Assembly: GCF_030817315.1 (NCBI RefSeq)
Contig: NZ_JAUSZF010000004.1
Location: forward strand, 1 to 64,000
Reading direction: 5' to 3'
Origin: Sphingomonas faeni
Lineage (GTDB): Bacteria; Pseudomonadota; Alphaproteobacteria; Sphingomonadales; Sphingomonadaceae
Length of the DNA stretch: 64,000 nt
Positions 8,456 through 16,836 of the stretch are shown here, one piece after another (the stretch's first letter is position 1; the number at the start of each line of letters is the position of its first letter). The position numbers were made by a program, and so were the translations under genes. The notes under the pieces are model-generated. The model was not told where the DNA came from, made no database searches, and saw nothing but the letters and a program-made list of their open reading frames with translations.

Positions 8456-8896
8456 TCAGGCTCCAAATTCGGGACCTTCGGGATCGGGATAGAACGCGAG
8501 AGGATCGTACACTGGTCGCTGCGCCGGCCGCATCTGGCGGGGAGGGGCGGGCTTCGGAACATCAGGGACCGGGTCGGGTAGGGTAGGTAACCCGCCTCCG
8601 AACCGGATCCGGATATAAGCCCCGTTCCCGTGCATCGCCTGGAAGACAGCGGTCGCGTCGTCTTCCTTCATCCGCTTGCCGATCAGGGGCGCACGCTCGG
8701 CGCTGACGTAGCCCAGTTGCGTGCCGCGGTCGCTGAAGATGGCAACGGCGTTCGCGTCGAACGGGTTCTTAGGCTCGAGGCGTAGCTCGACGACGTCACC
8801 CGGGGCGCAGAGCATCCACTCCATGCGCCTGTTGCTCTTCGACTTATCCTCGTTCGGAAAGTCTATGCCAACAATAGAGGTGGTGAGCTCGTCCAT
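8456..8896 (-). CDS. HIRAN-domain protein
   Basis: A 146-residue protein. Residues 1-90 (TTSIVGIDFPNEDKS, EWMLCAPGDVVELRLEPKN, DANAVAIFSDRGTQLGYVSA) match the HIRAN fold, which binds DNA ends or stalled forks and occurs both in SNF2 helicases and in stand-alone bacterial proteins. The rest is a proline-rich tail (LPDPVPDVPKPAPPRQ) ending FYPDPEGPEFGA. The NPFDANAV motif is the HIRAN hallmark. It leads a probable operon with two small hypothetical genes. Role in DNA repair or phage-like processes is an inference from the domain only. Confidence 0.8.
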   Translation of the reverse strand: MDELTTSIVGIDFPNEDKSKSNRRMEWMLCAPGDVVELRLEPKNPFDANAVAIFSDRGTQLGYVSAERAPLIGKRMKEDDATAVFQAMHGNGAYIRIRFGGGLPTLPDPVPDVPKPAPPRQMRPAQRPVYDPLAFYPDPEGPEFGA

Positions 8897-8972
8897 AACC
8901 TATATTCCTTCAGCCGCTAGGCGATCGGAATAACCCGTTGCGCGGCCCGCCCAAGCGCTGTTAACTCGATTT

Positions 8973-9062
8973 ATGAGTAGCTTAACGATCACCATATTGT
9001 GCTTCGCTGTAGTTTTAGTCGGCATGATCATAACGGACCGTTTTGGAACGCGACCCGATTGA
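8973..9062 (+). CDS. Possible 29-residue membrane peptide
   Basis: A short frame, MSSLTITILCFAVVLVGMII followed by TDRFGTRPD, forms one clean transmembrane helix with a charged cytoplasmic end. It lies in the gap between the HIRAN gene, read leftward, and the 9070-9474 gene, whose 3' end it nearly touches. The ribosome binding site is weak, so it is only a candidate small membrane protein. Confidence 0.3.
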   Translation: MSSLTITILCFAVVLVGMIITDRFGTRPD

Positions 9063-9069
9063 GGCTGAC

Positions 9070-9474
9070 CTACGATGGGGTGGCGAGTTCGCCCTTGTTC
9101 AGAACCGGCGCCATGTTCAAGGGGGGTGCGAGGTAGTCCGCGCGGCGACGCACAAACGTACCGTAGTAATGCAAGGGCTCGTCCACTGCGGCCATCTCGT
9201 AAGACGCGTTCGCTGTGAGGACGTCTGTGCTCTCGTCAAACTTAACCTCGTCGCAGAGTAGCTCGATCGTCAGCGCTGCACGTGCGTACTTTGGAAACTG
9301 GACGACCGCCCTTCCGTCCCTGATCACGTAGGACCCGATGTCTTCAGGCCGATCGTTGGGGGTGACGCGGCCATCGCCTAAAATGTAAAAGGACGGGCTG
9401 GTCCGGTCGAAAGGCTGCTCTTCCTCAAGATAGAACCATTCGCCCTGCAGTGCCTGATCGGTAATAGCCGCCAT
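9070..9474 (-). CDS. Hypothetical protein, 134 residues
   Basis: A soluble protein starting MAAITDQALQGEWFYLEEEQ. The pattern of short beta strands (GEWFYLEEEQ, PSFYILGDGRVTP, GSYVIRDGRAVVQFP, HYYGTFVRRR) suggests a small lipocalin-like or beta-barrel fold, but I recognise no family. No signal peptide. It is followed upstream (9475-9602) by a short stretch that ends at the intact IS3 insertion, so its promoter region may have been altered. Confidence 0.5.
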   Translation of the reverse strand: MAAITDQALQGEWFYLEEEQPFDRTSPSFYILGDGRVTPNDRPEDIGSYVIRDGRAVVQFPKYARAALTIELLCDEVKFDESTDVLTANASYEMAAVDEPLHYYGTFVRRRADYLAPPLNMAPVLNKGELATPS

Positions 9475-9644
9475 ACTCGATGCTCTCAGCGCGCGATCTA
9501 TGAACTCGCGGGGCGAAACGGAAGGCGTAGGTTACCGTAATGGCTGACTTCGACGATTCCGCAGACCCTGACCTCGGCGCAGCGTGCAACCAACGCCAGT
9601 TGGTTTGAACCGCGCCGGGTCTACCGGAGGCGTTGGGTTGTGAG

Positions 9645-10550
9645 TCACGCAGCCATATCGATGTTGTCTGCGGCAGCATAATATTGATCTTCGGCTTCGG
9701 CAGGCGGGATGTTGCCGATTGGCTCCAGCAGCCGTCGATGGTTGAACCAGTCGACCCATTCGAGGGTCGCGTATTCCACCGCTTCGAAGGATCGCCAAGG
9801 TCCACGGCGATGGATGACCTCGGCCTTGTAGAGGCCGTTGATCGTCTCTGCTAAAGCGTTGTCGTAGCTGTCGCCGACGCTGCCAACCGAGGGCTCGATC
9901 CCGGCCTCGGCGAGGCGCTCGGTGTACTTGATGGACACATATTGCGACCCGCGGTCGCTATGATGGATGAGGCCGCCCCGATGGGCCGGCCGACGATCGT
10001 GAAGCGCCTGTTCCAACGCATCGAGGACGAAGCTGGCATGAGCCGTCCTGCTGGCCCGCCAGCCGACGATCCGGCGAGCATAGGTATCGATGACGAAGGC
10101 GACGTAGACGAACCCCGCCCAGGTCGCGACGTAGGTGAAGTCTGAGACCCACAGCATGTTCGGCGCTGGCGCGTAGAACTGGCGGTTGACGTGATCGAGC
10201 GGGCACGGCGCCGCCTTGTTGCTGATCGTGGTGCGCACTGGCTTACCCCGGATTACGCCTGCCAGGCCCATCTCGCGCATCAGTCGCGCGACCGTACAGC
10301 GGGCGACGGGCACGCCCTCTCGTATCATCTGCCGCCAGACCTTGCGCACGCCGTAGACCGCGAAGTTCTCGGCGAACACGCGCGCGATCTCAGCCTTTAG
10401 GAGCGCATCCTGCCGTGCCCGCGCCGACAGGCGTGTCGGGTCCTGTCGCTGCGCGACGCGCTCGTGATAGGTCGATGGGGCGATCGGCAGGACACGGCAG
10501 ATCGGCTCGACCCCATAGGCATCGCGGTGATCGTCAATGAACGCGATCAT
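9645..10550 (-). CDS. IS3-family transposase OrfB (DDE integrase core)
   Basis: A 301-residue transposase subunit. An HTH_21-like region ([17 protein letters not shown]) precedes the retroviral-integrase-type core with the triad D (WVSDFTYVA), D ([10 protein letters not shown]) and E ([12 protein letters not shown]), followed by the characteristic [15 protein letters not shown]. Its ATG overlaps the OrfA stop as ATGA. The sequence resembles the IS51/IS1400-type branch of IS3. It catalyses excision and insertion of the element at 9606-10926. Confidence 0.9.
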   Translation of the reverse strand: MIAFIDDHRDAYGVEPICRVLPIAPSTYHERVAQRQDPTRLSARARQDALLKAEIARVFAENFAVYGVRKVWRQMIREGVPVARCTVARLMREMGLAGVIRGKPVRTTISNKAAPCPLDHVNRQFYAPAPNMLWVSDFTYVATWAGFVYVAFVIDTYARRIVGWRASRTAHASFVLDALEQALHDRRPAHRGGLIHHSDRGSQYVSIKYTERLAEAGIEPSVGSVGDSYDNALAETINGLYKAEVIHRRGPWRSFEAVEYATLEWVDWFNHRRLLEPIGNIPPAEAEDQYYAAADNIDMAA

Positions 10551-10873
10551 CGCCGGAACGGGCGGTCGAGCTCCGCCTGCGCAAAATATGCGGACGCCTT
10601 GCGCAGAATCTCGTTGGCCTGACGCAGCTCACGGACCTCGCGCTCGAGTGCCTTCACCTTGTCGGCAACCTCGGTCGGGACACCGGCACGCTTGCCGCTG
10701 TTGACCTCAGCCTTCTTCACCCACTCATGCAGTGTCTGCGGAACGCAGCCGATCTTCTCCGCGATCGACACCACCGCTGCCCATCGCGAGGGGTGATCCC
10801 GCTCGTGGTCGAAAACCATCCGTACCGCGCGTTCGCGAACTTCCGGCGCAAACTTGTTCGTCGTCTTGCTCAT
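10547..10873 (-). CDS. IS3-family transposase OrfA (HTH subunit)
   Basis: A 108-residue protein with an N-terminal helix-turn-helix ([40 protein letters not shown]) followed by a leucine-zipper-like coiled coil ([20 protein letters not shown]), the standard OrfA layout for IS3 elements. It binds the element ends and pairs with OrfB, whose start it overlaps by four bases. Confidence 0.9.
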   Translation of the reverse strand: MSKTTNKFAPEVRERAVRMVFDHERDHPSRWAAVVSIAEKIGCVPQTLHEWVKKAEVNSGKRAGVPTEVADKVKALEREVRELRQANEILRKASAYFAQAELDRPFRR

Positions 10874-11030
10874 ACAGGCTCCACCTTCTCAGGAGTTGGA
10901 GCCTCCGGCAAACCCGGCGCGGTTCAGTTTCATGTTTAGTCGTGAGGTCGACTTAAAAGCTCAACCCATTTCGATTGCTCAGGCACTTAATCACCGCCCG
11001 CCCGTTGCCCCTATCCACGCTGGGAGACGA

Positions 11031-11213
11031 GTGTTGACGAAAGAACGTATTGTTGCGGTGGGTTTGCTCACCCAGCGGGACCTGGATGTGCTGGGTACGG
11101 GCTTTCATCGTCTGTTCTCGGTCGATGCCGATGAGGATGACGACGACGGCTTTGCCGATTTGATTGCGGAGCTCGACAAGATCGAAGCGATTACGCCAGA
11201 CCCCCGGCTGTAA
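11031..11213 (+). CDS. Small acidic protein, function unknown
   Basis: A 60-residue protein from the GTG at 11031 (LTKERIVAVGLLTQRDLDVL), chosen because GGGAGA lies just upstream. It ends with a strongly acidic segment (VDADEDDDDGFADLIAELDK). An in-frame ATG at 10932 would add 33 residues but has no ribosome binding site and starts six bases from the inserted IS3 element. That insertion probably removed or replaced the native promoter. No family recognised. Confidence 0.5.
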   Translation: MLTKERIVAVGLLTQRDLDVLGTGFHRLFSVDADEDDDDGFADLIAELDKIEAITPDPRL

Positions 11214-11321
11214 CGCGTCGCTTGCGCCGCCCCGGTTAGGCGCCGCTAGACACACTTGTTGTTCGGGTCGATTCGCTAACCTCAGATTCCCACGCTATCG
11301 TTCCGGCGGGGGAACACATAG

Positions 11322-11792
11322 ATGCTCGACGAACTTGCTACAGGCACCGCCTGTGACAGCAACGATGATGGCATACGGCGCATCCTCAACGAGGTAGCGG
11401 CTCTTACCGGTATGGGCTTCGTCGCAGTTGCCCGCGTTACCGAAACGCGGTGGATTGCTTGTCAGGTGCTGGACCAGATCGACTTCGGTATGTCGCCGGG
11501 TGACGAGCTGCGTATCTCCACGACGATCTGCAACGACATACGCGAGTCCGGCAACGCAGTGGTGATCAATGACGTCTCAGCTGATCCGCGGTGGTCAACG
11601 CATCCGGCTCCCGCGCTCTACGGGTTCAAAAGCTACGTATCGTTGCCGATCGTCCTGGACGATGGCTCGTTCTACGGGACGCTGTGCGCAATCGATCCGC
11701 ATCCGCGAAAGCTGACCGGCCCCGACATGGTACCAGCGCTCAAAAGGTTCGCCGGTCGTGTCGCTGCTATACTGTCCGAGCGCGTACCCTAG
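11322..11792 (+). pseudogene. GAF-domain protein, truncated at the C-terminus
   Basis: A 156-residue frame consisting of one GAF domain: ILNEVAALTGMGFVAVARVT, ISTTICNDIRESGNAVVIND, ADPRWSTHPAPALYGFKSYV and FYGTLCAIDPHPR are typical of the GAF module at the front of sphingomonad sensor histidine kinases. The frame stops on a TAG formed exactly at the boundary of the IS481 element. Anything that followed, such as a kinase domain, is lost; the sequence on the other side of the IS belongs to a glycosidase. The stand-alone GAF domain may still fold, but signalling output is unlikely. Confidence 0.7.
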
Positions 11793-12493
11793 GTGTTTAG
11801 TCCCGGCATCTGGTGGATCGGATCGACGATGAACCTATCCGGCTCTGCCGTCCAGATTTTGGCGATGTATTCGTAAGGCGTGAGGCCGCTGAGCGTTTTG
11901 AGCCGACGGGCGAAATTGTAGGCCGCCATGAAGTCGGCGAGGTGCACCCGTAACTGCTCGTGGCTTTCGTAGTGGAAGCGTGTGACGGTCGCCTCCTTGA
12001 TCGTGCGGTTCATCCGCTCGACTTGTCCGTTGGTCCAGGGGTGGTTCGGCTTCGTGAGCCGGTGCTGAACCTCGGCGATATCCATGTGGAAGAAGCCGAT
12101 CGGGTAGCGCTTGAAGCGCTGTCGCTTTGGCTTGTCGCCCTCGATATCCGGCAGACGGGATATGCCGTGCCGCTGCAGGCAGCGGTGCAGCGCTGACCGT
12201 GTCAGATGCGGGATTGACGGCTGCAACGCATAGAGACAATCGTCGAGCGGCAGGAGTGTGTGGCGCCGGAATGCGACGACAGCTGCCTCCTCGGCTTGGG
12301 TCAAGGTCGTGGAGTGAGGGGCCTTCGGCCCGGTCTTCAAATCCTCAACCGTCGCCCGCTTCCGCCATTTCGCCACCGTCTTGGGGTTGATCCCAAGCTC
12401 CCGGCTCAGCGTCGAGAGCGAAGCTTGCGATCGCTGTATTGCTGCTCTGACGGCGTGCGTGGTCGTGGCGCTCCCGTGACGTACCTGTCCCAT
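11789..12493 (-). pseudogene. IS481-family transposase lacking part of its catalytic core
   Basis: From MGQVRHGSATTTHAVRAA the protein has a normal helix-turn-helix region (LSTLSRELGINPKTVAKWRK) and the first catalytic strand (GFFHMDIAEVQ). It then jumps directly to HRLTKPNHPWTNGQVERMNR, which contains the last catalytic glutamate. In full-length relatives roughly 80 residues, including the second catalytic aspartate, lie between these. The deletion is in frame, so a 234-residue inactive protein could be made and might bind the ends of related elements. Confidence 0.8.
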
Positions 12494-12552
12494 ATGGCTT
12501 CCTTCCATTCTAACGAAAGGATCGCACCATCAAACCGTGGGATCAAACACCT
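11791..12552 (-). mobile_element. IS481-family element, internally deleted
   Basis: The element is bounded by inverted AGGTGTTT ends (11791 and 12545-12552), with TCCC following two bases further in on both sides. It carries one transposase gene on the minus strand with a large in-frame deletion. The left end truncates a GAF protein gene and the right end a family 1 glycosidase gene. Since these are different genes, insertion must have been accompanied by a deletion or rearrangement. It cannot move on its own. Confidence 0.8.
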
Positions 12553-12553
12553 A

Positions 12554-13687
12554 ATGGCAGAATGTGGGCACTATGACAGGTGGCGCGAAGATTTCGCTAT
12601 ATCCTTAGCTCTCGGCTGCAAACACCTGCGATATGGGCCTCCCTATTACCGAACCCACCTTGGGCCGGGCCGCTACGACTGGTCGTTTACCGATGAGGTG
12701 CTACCGACCATGCGAGAAATGGGAATCACCCCCATTCTCGATCTATGTCACTTTGGCGTTCCAGATTGGGTCGGGGATTTTCAGAACGCGGAATGGCCGT
12801 TTTACTTTGCGGAGTATGCCCGAGCATTCTCAGAGCGCTATCCATGGATCCGTCTCTTAACACCGGTGAACGAGATGTACATCACGGCGGAATTCTCTGG
12901 CTACTACGGGTGGTGGAACGAGCAGCTGGCGAGCCACAAGGGTTTTGTCGGGGCTCTGAAAAATGTTACTCGAGCAAGCCTGGAGGCGATGCTTGCTATC
13001 CTTGAAGTCCGTCCCGATGCGCTGTTTATTCACGCGGAATCCTCCGAGCATACTCACGCCAATCATCCTGATCTGACGCCGGAAGCGGAAATGTTCAACG
13101 AGCGCCGCTTTCTTACACTCGATCTCATTTGTGGCAGGCGCATCTCCGCAGGCATGTATGCTTACCTACGGGAGAACGGCATGGCAGAAGCCGAATACGC
13201 CCGATTTCGCTCCATTGACCTCGTGGAGCACTTCATTCTTGGCCACGACTATTACATCACCAACGAGCACCTGCTCGTCGCGCCTGAAATCCGGCGAGCC
13301 GCTGGCGAAGTGTTCGGGTATGCTCCCGTCGCGCTGGCCTATCACGAACGGTATCGGCTACCGATCATGCATACAGAGACCAACCTCGTTGACCAGGGCG
13401 GTGACGAGGCTGCCAAATGGCTTTGGAAAACCTGGGCCAATATCCAGATGCTGCGCCGAATGGGCGTGCCGATCTGCGGGATGACCTGGTATTCCGTCAC
13501 TGACCAGATCGATTGGGATGTCGCGCTTCGCGAAATGAACGGGACTGTCAATGCGCTCGGCCTCTACGATCTCAACCGAAATATCCGATCTGTCGGGGAG
13601 GCATATCGCCGTCTCATTACGCAGTGGGCGGATACGCCAGTACTGCCGCACGGACCATTTTCTATTGTCGGAGGCCTCGGTGACTAG
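12554..13687 (+). pseudogene. Family 1 glycoside hydrolase, N-terminally truncated
   Basis: The 377-residue frame from the ATG at 12554 begins at CGHYDRWREDFAISLALGC, a point roughly 30 or more residues inside related beta-glucosidase-like (GH1) proteins. It retains the acid/base glutamate in TPVNEMYITAEF and the nucleophile in MHTETNLVDQGG. The right end of the IS481 element lies immediately upstream, and the open frame runs on into the element, so a hybrid N-terminus might be made. The missing part includes the first barrel strand. The native promoter is gone. Substrate unknown; probably non-functional. Confidence 0.65.
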
Positions 13688-13897
13688 GGACTTGCGAACG
13701 GCTATCGGTACTCAGGCTACCACGGCGACATGCCCTTATTGAGAGATCAAGTGCTCGCACCGGTCTTGATCCGCGTAACCTGATGCGCTGTCTTCTCGGA
13801 GCATCCGGCACGATGACGGCGAATAGGCGGTGAAGTTCTGCCGTTCAAACGGCCAAGCGTTGTTTTGAAGAGCTGCCGTATCGTAAAACGCGACGCT

Positions 13898-14668
13898 TCA
13901 ACTGAATCTTCTGCCCCTCGGCCGCCAGCTACTGACCATCGCGAGAGCCAGCAGCATTTCTGTGATGTCCCCTCCATAGTACATCAGCTCGGCGCCACGG
14001 CGGAGCTGATGGGGTGGGACTGGAATGGTGACGAACCAGCCAGCGTAGAGCATCTGCGCCATGATCGCGTGAATGACGACGGCGGCCCCTAGTACGACCA
14101 GTCGGGCAGGCACCGACAGGCGATGCGGGGCTGGATCAGGGCCCGCGATGACCCAGACATAGAGGCATCCGGCTGCCACGAAGTGAAAATGGACGAGATA
14201 ATGCAGGACAGCGTGCGTCATCATCGCCATGTAAAGTGGTGTGAAATACAGACCGGCCATCCCGCCTAGGTTCAACACGAGCGCCGTTACTGGATTCGCC
14301 CAAAGACGGATCGGTCGCCAGCGCAGCACACGAACGATTGCCCTTCCGAAGGGCGCTGGCGCTGTGCGGAGGGTAAGAGTGATCGGCGCCGCCATGACCA
14401 GGCCGAGGGGCGCCAGCATGCCCAACAGCATGTGCTGGAGCATGTGCTGACGAAAGTCGCCCGCTGGAAACGGCAGGTACTGCGGCATCAAACCGAGCGC
14501 CAGAACCGCAGCCCCGGCCCCCCATGCGGCGGTGCGCCAACGACTCCAGCCGCGACGAGCGACCCGCGTCTGATAGACGACGCCGCCGACGTACAGCAGG
14601 GTCAAAAGCCCGAGGAGCACGAGTGGCAGTGCCATCGAAGGCGAGTGCCCATGCCCCTCCACATGCAT
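13898..14668 (-). CDS. CtaG-type cytochrome c oxidase assembly protein
   Basis: A 256-residue polytopic membrane protein of the caa3_CtaG family. Histidine-rich membrane motifs are visible (FRQHMLQHMLLGMLAPLGLV, MMTHAVLHYLVHFHFVAAG, VVIHAIMAQMLYAGW), as expected for proteins that help insert copper into terminal oxidases. The N-terminus carries HVEGHGHSPSM, a possible metal-binding lead. The DUF2243 membrane protein gene ends 15 bases upstream on the same strand, a pairing often seen in proteobacteria. The family is clear; the exact oxidase served is not in the window. Confidence 0.85.
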   Translation of the reverse strand: MHVEGHGHSPSMALPLVLLGLLTLLYVGGVVYQTRVARRGWSRWRTAAWGAGAAVLALGLMPQYLPFPAGDFRQHMLQHMLLGMLAPLGLVMAAPITLTLRTAPAPFGRAIVRVLRWRPIRLWANPVTALVLNLGGMAGLYFTPLYMAMMTHAVLHYLVHFHFVAAGCLYVWVIAGPDPAPHRLSVPARLVVLGAAVVIHAIMAQMLYAGWFVTIPVPPHQLRRGAELMYYGGDITEMLLALAMVSSWRPRGRRFS

Positions 14669-14683
14669 CGCTTGGGCTGCGCC

Positions 14684-15163
14684 TTATGCGATGGCGATGG
14701 GTTTAGCGCGGCGCGCGATGGCCCAGCCCGCTAGGATGAAGATCACGCCCGAGGCGAGGAACAGCATGTCCCAGAGAAGCTGGTTCGCGTCGGCGTACAC
14801 GTGATGAACGCCAAGGATCTGGTGGTCGATCACACCTTCGACCAGGTTGAACCAGCCCCAGCCGTTAAGCATCCAGCCCCAGAGCACGGCCGAGCCCCAA
14901 ACCTTCCTGCGGGCGTGGGTCACGCGCGAGTAAAGCAGGCCGAGACCGACGAGCACCGCGAGCCAGGTCACGGTATGGAAGAGGCCGTCCCCCAGCGTGT
15001 TCATGCGCAGACCCGGCACTGTATCAGGCGTGATCTTGCTGCTGAACATATGATGCAGCTGGAAGACCTGGTGCAGGAAGATGCCGTCGAAGAAGCCGCC
15101 GAGCCCGATTCCAAGGATGATACCCGGTGCCTTGATTGGAAGTGTGTCGGTTGCTGCTCGCAT
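14684..15163 (-). CDS. DUF2243 membrane protein
   Basis: A 159-residue protein with four predicted spans. Conserved features of the family are present: GIGLGGFFDGIFLHQVFQLH, a cluster of histidines after the first span, WGWFNLVEGVIDHQILGVHH in the middle and LFLASGVIFILAGWAIARR at the end. Biochemical role unknown, but it is repeatedly found beside CtaG-type assembly proteins, as here, suggesting a link to haem-copper oxidase biogenesis or metal handling. Likely first gene of a two-gene operon. Confidence 0.8.
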   Translation of the reverse strand: MRAATDTLPIKAPGIILGIGLGGFFDGIFLHQVFQLHHMFSSKITPDTVPGLRMNTLGDGLFHTVTWLAVLVGLGLLYSRVTHARRKVWGSAVLWGWMLNGWGWFNLVEGVIDHQILGVHHVYADANQLLWDMLFLASGVIFILAGWAIARRAKPIAIA

Positions 15164-15339
15164 TTCGAGGGCTCCTTGTATCCTGCTCGTAAAGGGCCAG
15201 GCACCATAATTGAATGTTCACGAATAACTCAGATGATTCCATCGATCACCACGGCAGCTTGCTGTGCCCGCGCCCAGAGCGGACGCAGGAAGCTTTGATG
15301 TCAGAACCGATCGAGACTGTTGAAAAACGCTCGCTGCGA

Positions 15340-15460
15340 TAGCGACGGGGCGTGATCCACTGCGGGAGCCCGAGGTGCCGCAGAACACCATGTCCGCGCA
15401 CCTCGGCATTCTCTCGCGCGCCGGTATCGTGCGCTGCGAACGGCATAACCGATCGAAGCC
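15340..15460 (+). pseudogene. Remnant of an ArsR-type regulator
   Basis: One plus-strand frame reads LREPEVPQNTMSAHLGILSR followed by AGIVRCERHNRSK, a good match to the recognition helix and wing of ArsR-family repressors (where NTMSxHLxILxRAGLV is typical). No start codon, upstream helices or effector site remain, and the frame soon fails. It is a fossil of a lost metalloregulator. Confidence 0.5.
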
Positions 15461-15566
15461 GGGGGGCCCTCACTCGTCATTAAGGAAGGTCATTATGGTG
15501 GCTGTCAGTTCCGATTGTAGATCGCTGCCGCCCGTGAGTCAGATGGACTGAACCAGACAGAAGAAT

Positions 15567-15935
15567 TCAATCTCGTAAAATAATCCCGTCAAACTTCATT
15601 GCCGCAATCTGCGCGGTCGCGTTGTCGCGAAACATCGCTTCTTGTGGCTCGTGAAGCACCCTCTTCAGCATAACCTCGATTTCTTGACGCGCGAATTTCC
15701 GGACGTCAAAATTGCGTTGCCGGATAAGCAGCGCTCCGGCTTGCAATAGACGATCAGTATCGACCCCGCCGGAGACGCGAACCGCCACGCAAGGCCCTTT
15801 CATTGCCTGCCAGGCGGTATCGAAAACGGCGTTGTCATTCTCTTTAAACCCGAAGTTCTCATCGCCGGGCAGTTCGAAATATGCGCGGTAGCCGTTACCG
15901 GGAAAGTACTGAAAATCGCTCACGCACGGGTCCAA
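15567..15935 (-). CDS. Hypothetical protein, 122 residues
   Basis: Starts MDPCVSDFQYFPGNGYRAYF. A soluble alpha/beta protein with no domain I recognise, no signal peptide and one cysteine. Its 5' end lies close to a truncated IS3 fragment, so the start and promoter may be affected. The C-terminal part (RQEIEVMLKRVLHEPQEAMF) is helical. It could be an intact orphan or the end of a larger gene. No function offered. Confidence 0.4.
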   Translation of the reverse strand: MDPCVSDFQYFPGNGYRAYFELPGDENFGFKENDNAVFDTAWQAMKGPCVAVRVSGGVDTDRLLQAGALLIRQRNFDVRKFARQEIEVMLKRVLHEPQEAMFRDNATAQIAAMKFDGIILRD

Positions 15936-16026
15936 TGGATTTTTTTAGGGCGCTCTTTGACGCCCCTTCTAACGTGGTGTTAAACTTCGCCTCCTTCAAC
16001 GAGGGGCGCATTTGCTGAAATTCAGG

Positions 16027-16155
16027 ATTGTCGCTGACGATCATCCTGGGCGCGCCGCGCTCGGCGATCAGATCGGCCAGCTCACGCACCACCCGCCGGC
16101 CCGAAATCGACGTGTCGAGCACCGCTCGCAAACACTCGCGGGTTACGTCGTCGAC
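16027..16155 (-). mobile_element. IS3-family OrfB fragment
   Basis: The minus strand reads VDDVTRECLRAVLDTSISGR, then RVVRELADLIAERGAPRMIV and SDN, the central part of an IS3-type integrase core including the second catalytic aspartate (SDN). It begins exactly at the edge of repeat copy 3 and ends in unrelated sequence at about 16027. Only about 43 residues remain. Confidence 0.75.
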
Positions 16156-16341
16156 TGTGGATCGGCGCCGAAAGCGGGACCCCGCTTTGAGCAAGGCAAC
16201 TACCTATAATCTTTTGGAAAGTATGGGTTATAAAGGGGTCTCGATCGGCGCCGATCGGGACCCCTGGTTGTATGAAGCTTCAAAGCGAATTCAGTAACTT
16301 GGCTAAAATCGACTGGGTCCTAGTTTCGGCGCCGATCCACA
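16156..16341. repeat. Short palindromic element, copy 3 (composite)
   Basis: A 186-bp unit with perfect outer ends: TGTGGATCGGCGCCGAAA at 16156 and its exact complement ending at 16341. Inside, a palindrome GATCGGCGCCGATC flanked by GGGGTC and GACCCC (about 16237-16266) matches the right end of copy 2, so the unit looks like two overlapping elements. It separates an IS3 fragment from a truncated PAS gene. No coding capacity. Confidence 0.75.
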
Positions 16342-16342
16342 G

Positions 16343-16653
16343 TCCAGAACCCTAAGCTCGGTGCCTCTCTGATCATGGCGGAGGACAGGTATCTCGACGG
16401 CGGAGAAGGCCATCGGTGTCGCTGATCGATATACCTGATGCAGCTTTTCAATAGCGGCCCCAGCGATCTGCGGCGGGAGCACCTCCTGCGCTACTCTATT
16501 GACGATGTCTGCGCCGAAGAGACGCCGGAACGCCGCGTTCGCCAGGACAATTCTGTGACATGGCTCGCGGACAAGTGCCATAATGCTGGGCGCCTGCTCG
16601 ACCATCTGTGTGAGCAGGCCACGCTCCTGCGCAGGACCGGGGTTGGGAGTCAC
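16343..16653 (-). pseudogene. PAS-domain protein, truncated by the repeat element
   Basis: From a GTG at 16653 the frame reads a typical PAS fold start: MVEQAPSIMALVREPCHRIV, LANAAFRRLFGADIVNRVAQ, EVLPPQIAG, and then FSAVEIPVLRHDQRGTELRV, where the PAS core ends. The frame then enters the 186-bp element and reaches a stop. The original protein probably continued into a kinase or another output domain. Sequence beyond the element is an IS3 fragment, so the rest is not nearby. Confidence 0.65.
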
Positions 16654-16836
16654 TATAATACTGGGTACGCTAACGAAGAGCGAAACCTCAATAGGAAAAT
16701 CAGCCGCTCATCCTGAGCTGGCTAGCTACAAAGAGCCGGATCGCTTGGCTAGGCTACGGAGGATCGCTATTCACCTATTGTAGCCGGATTATCTAGAGAC
16801 GGCCAATAAGGGTATACCCATCAGAGCCTGGACGAG

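Larger units (their letters stand above)
9606..10926 (-). mobile_element. Complete IS3-family insertion sequence
   Basis: A 1321-bp element bounded by 26-bp inverted repeats that match at 24 positions: left end TGAACCGCGCCGGGT at 9606, right end its complement finishing at 10926. A 3-bp direct repeat GTT (9603-9605 and 10927-10929) is a plausible target duplication. It encodes an OrfA/OrfB pair on the minus strand with an intact DDE triad. Both ends and both genes appear intact, so it could still be mobile. Confidence 0.9.

Noticed and set aside
10547..10550. Apparent frame break between the two IS3 genes
   Set aside because: The four-base ATGA overlap is the normal OrfA/OrfB arrangement, not damage.
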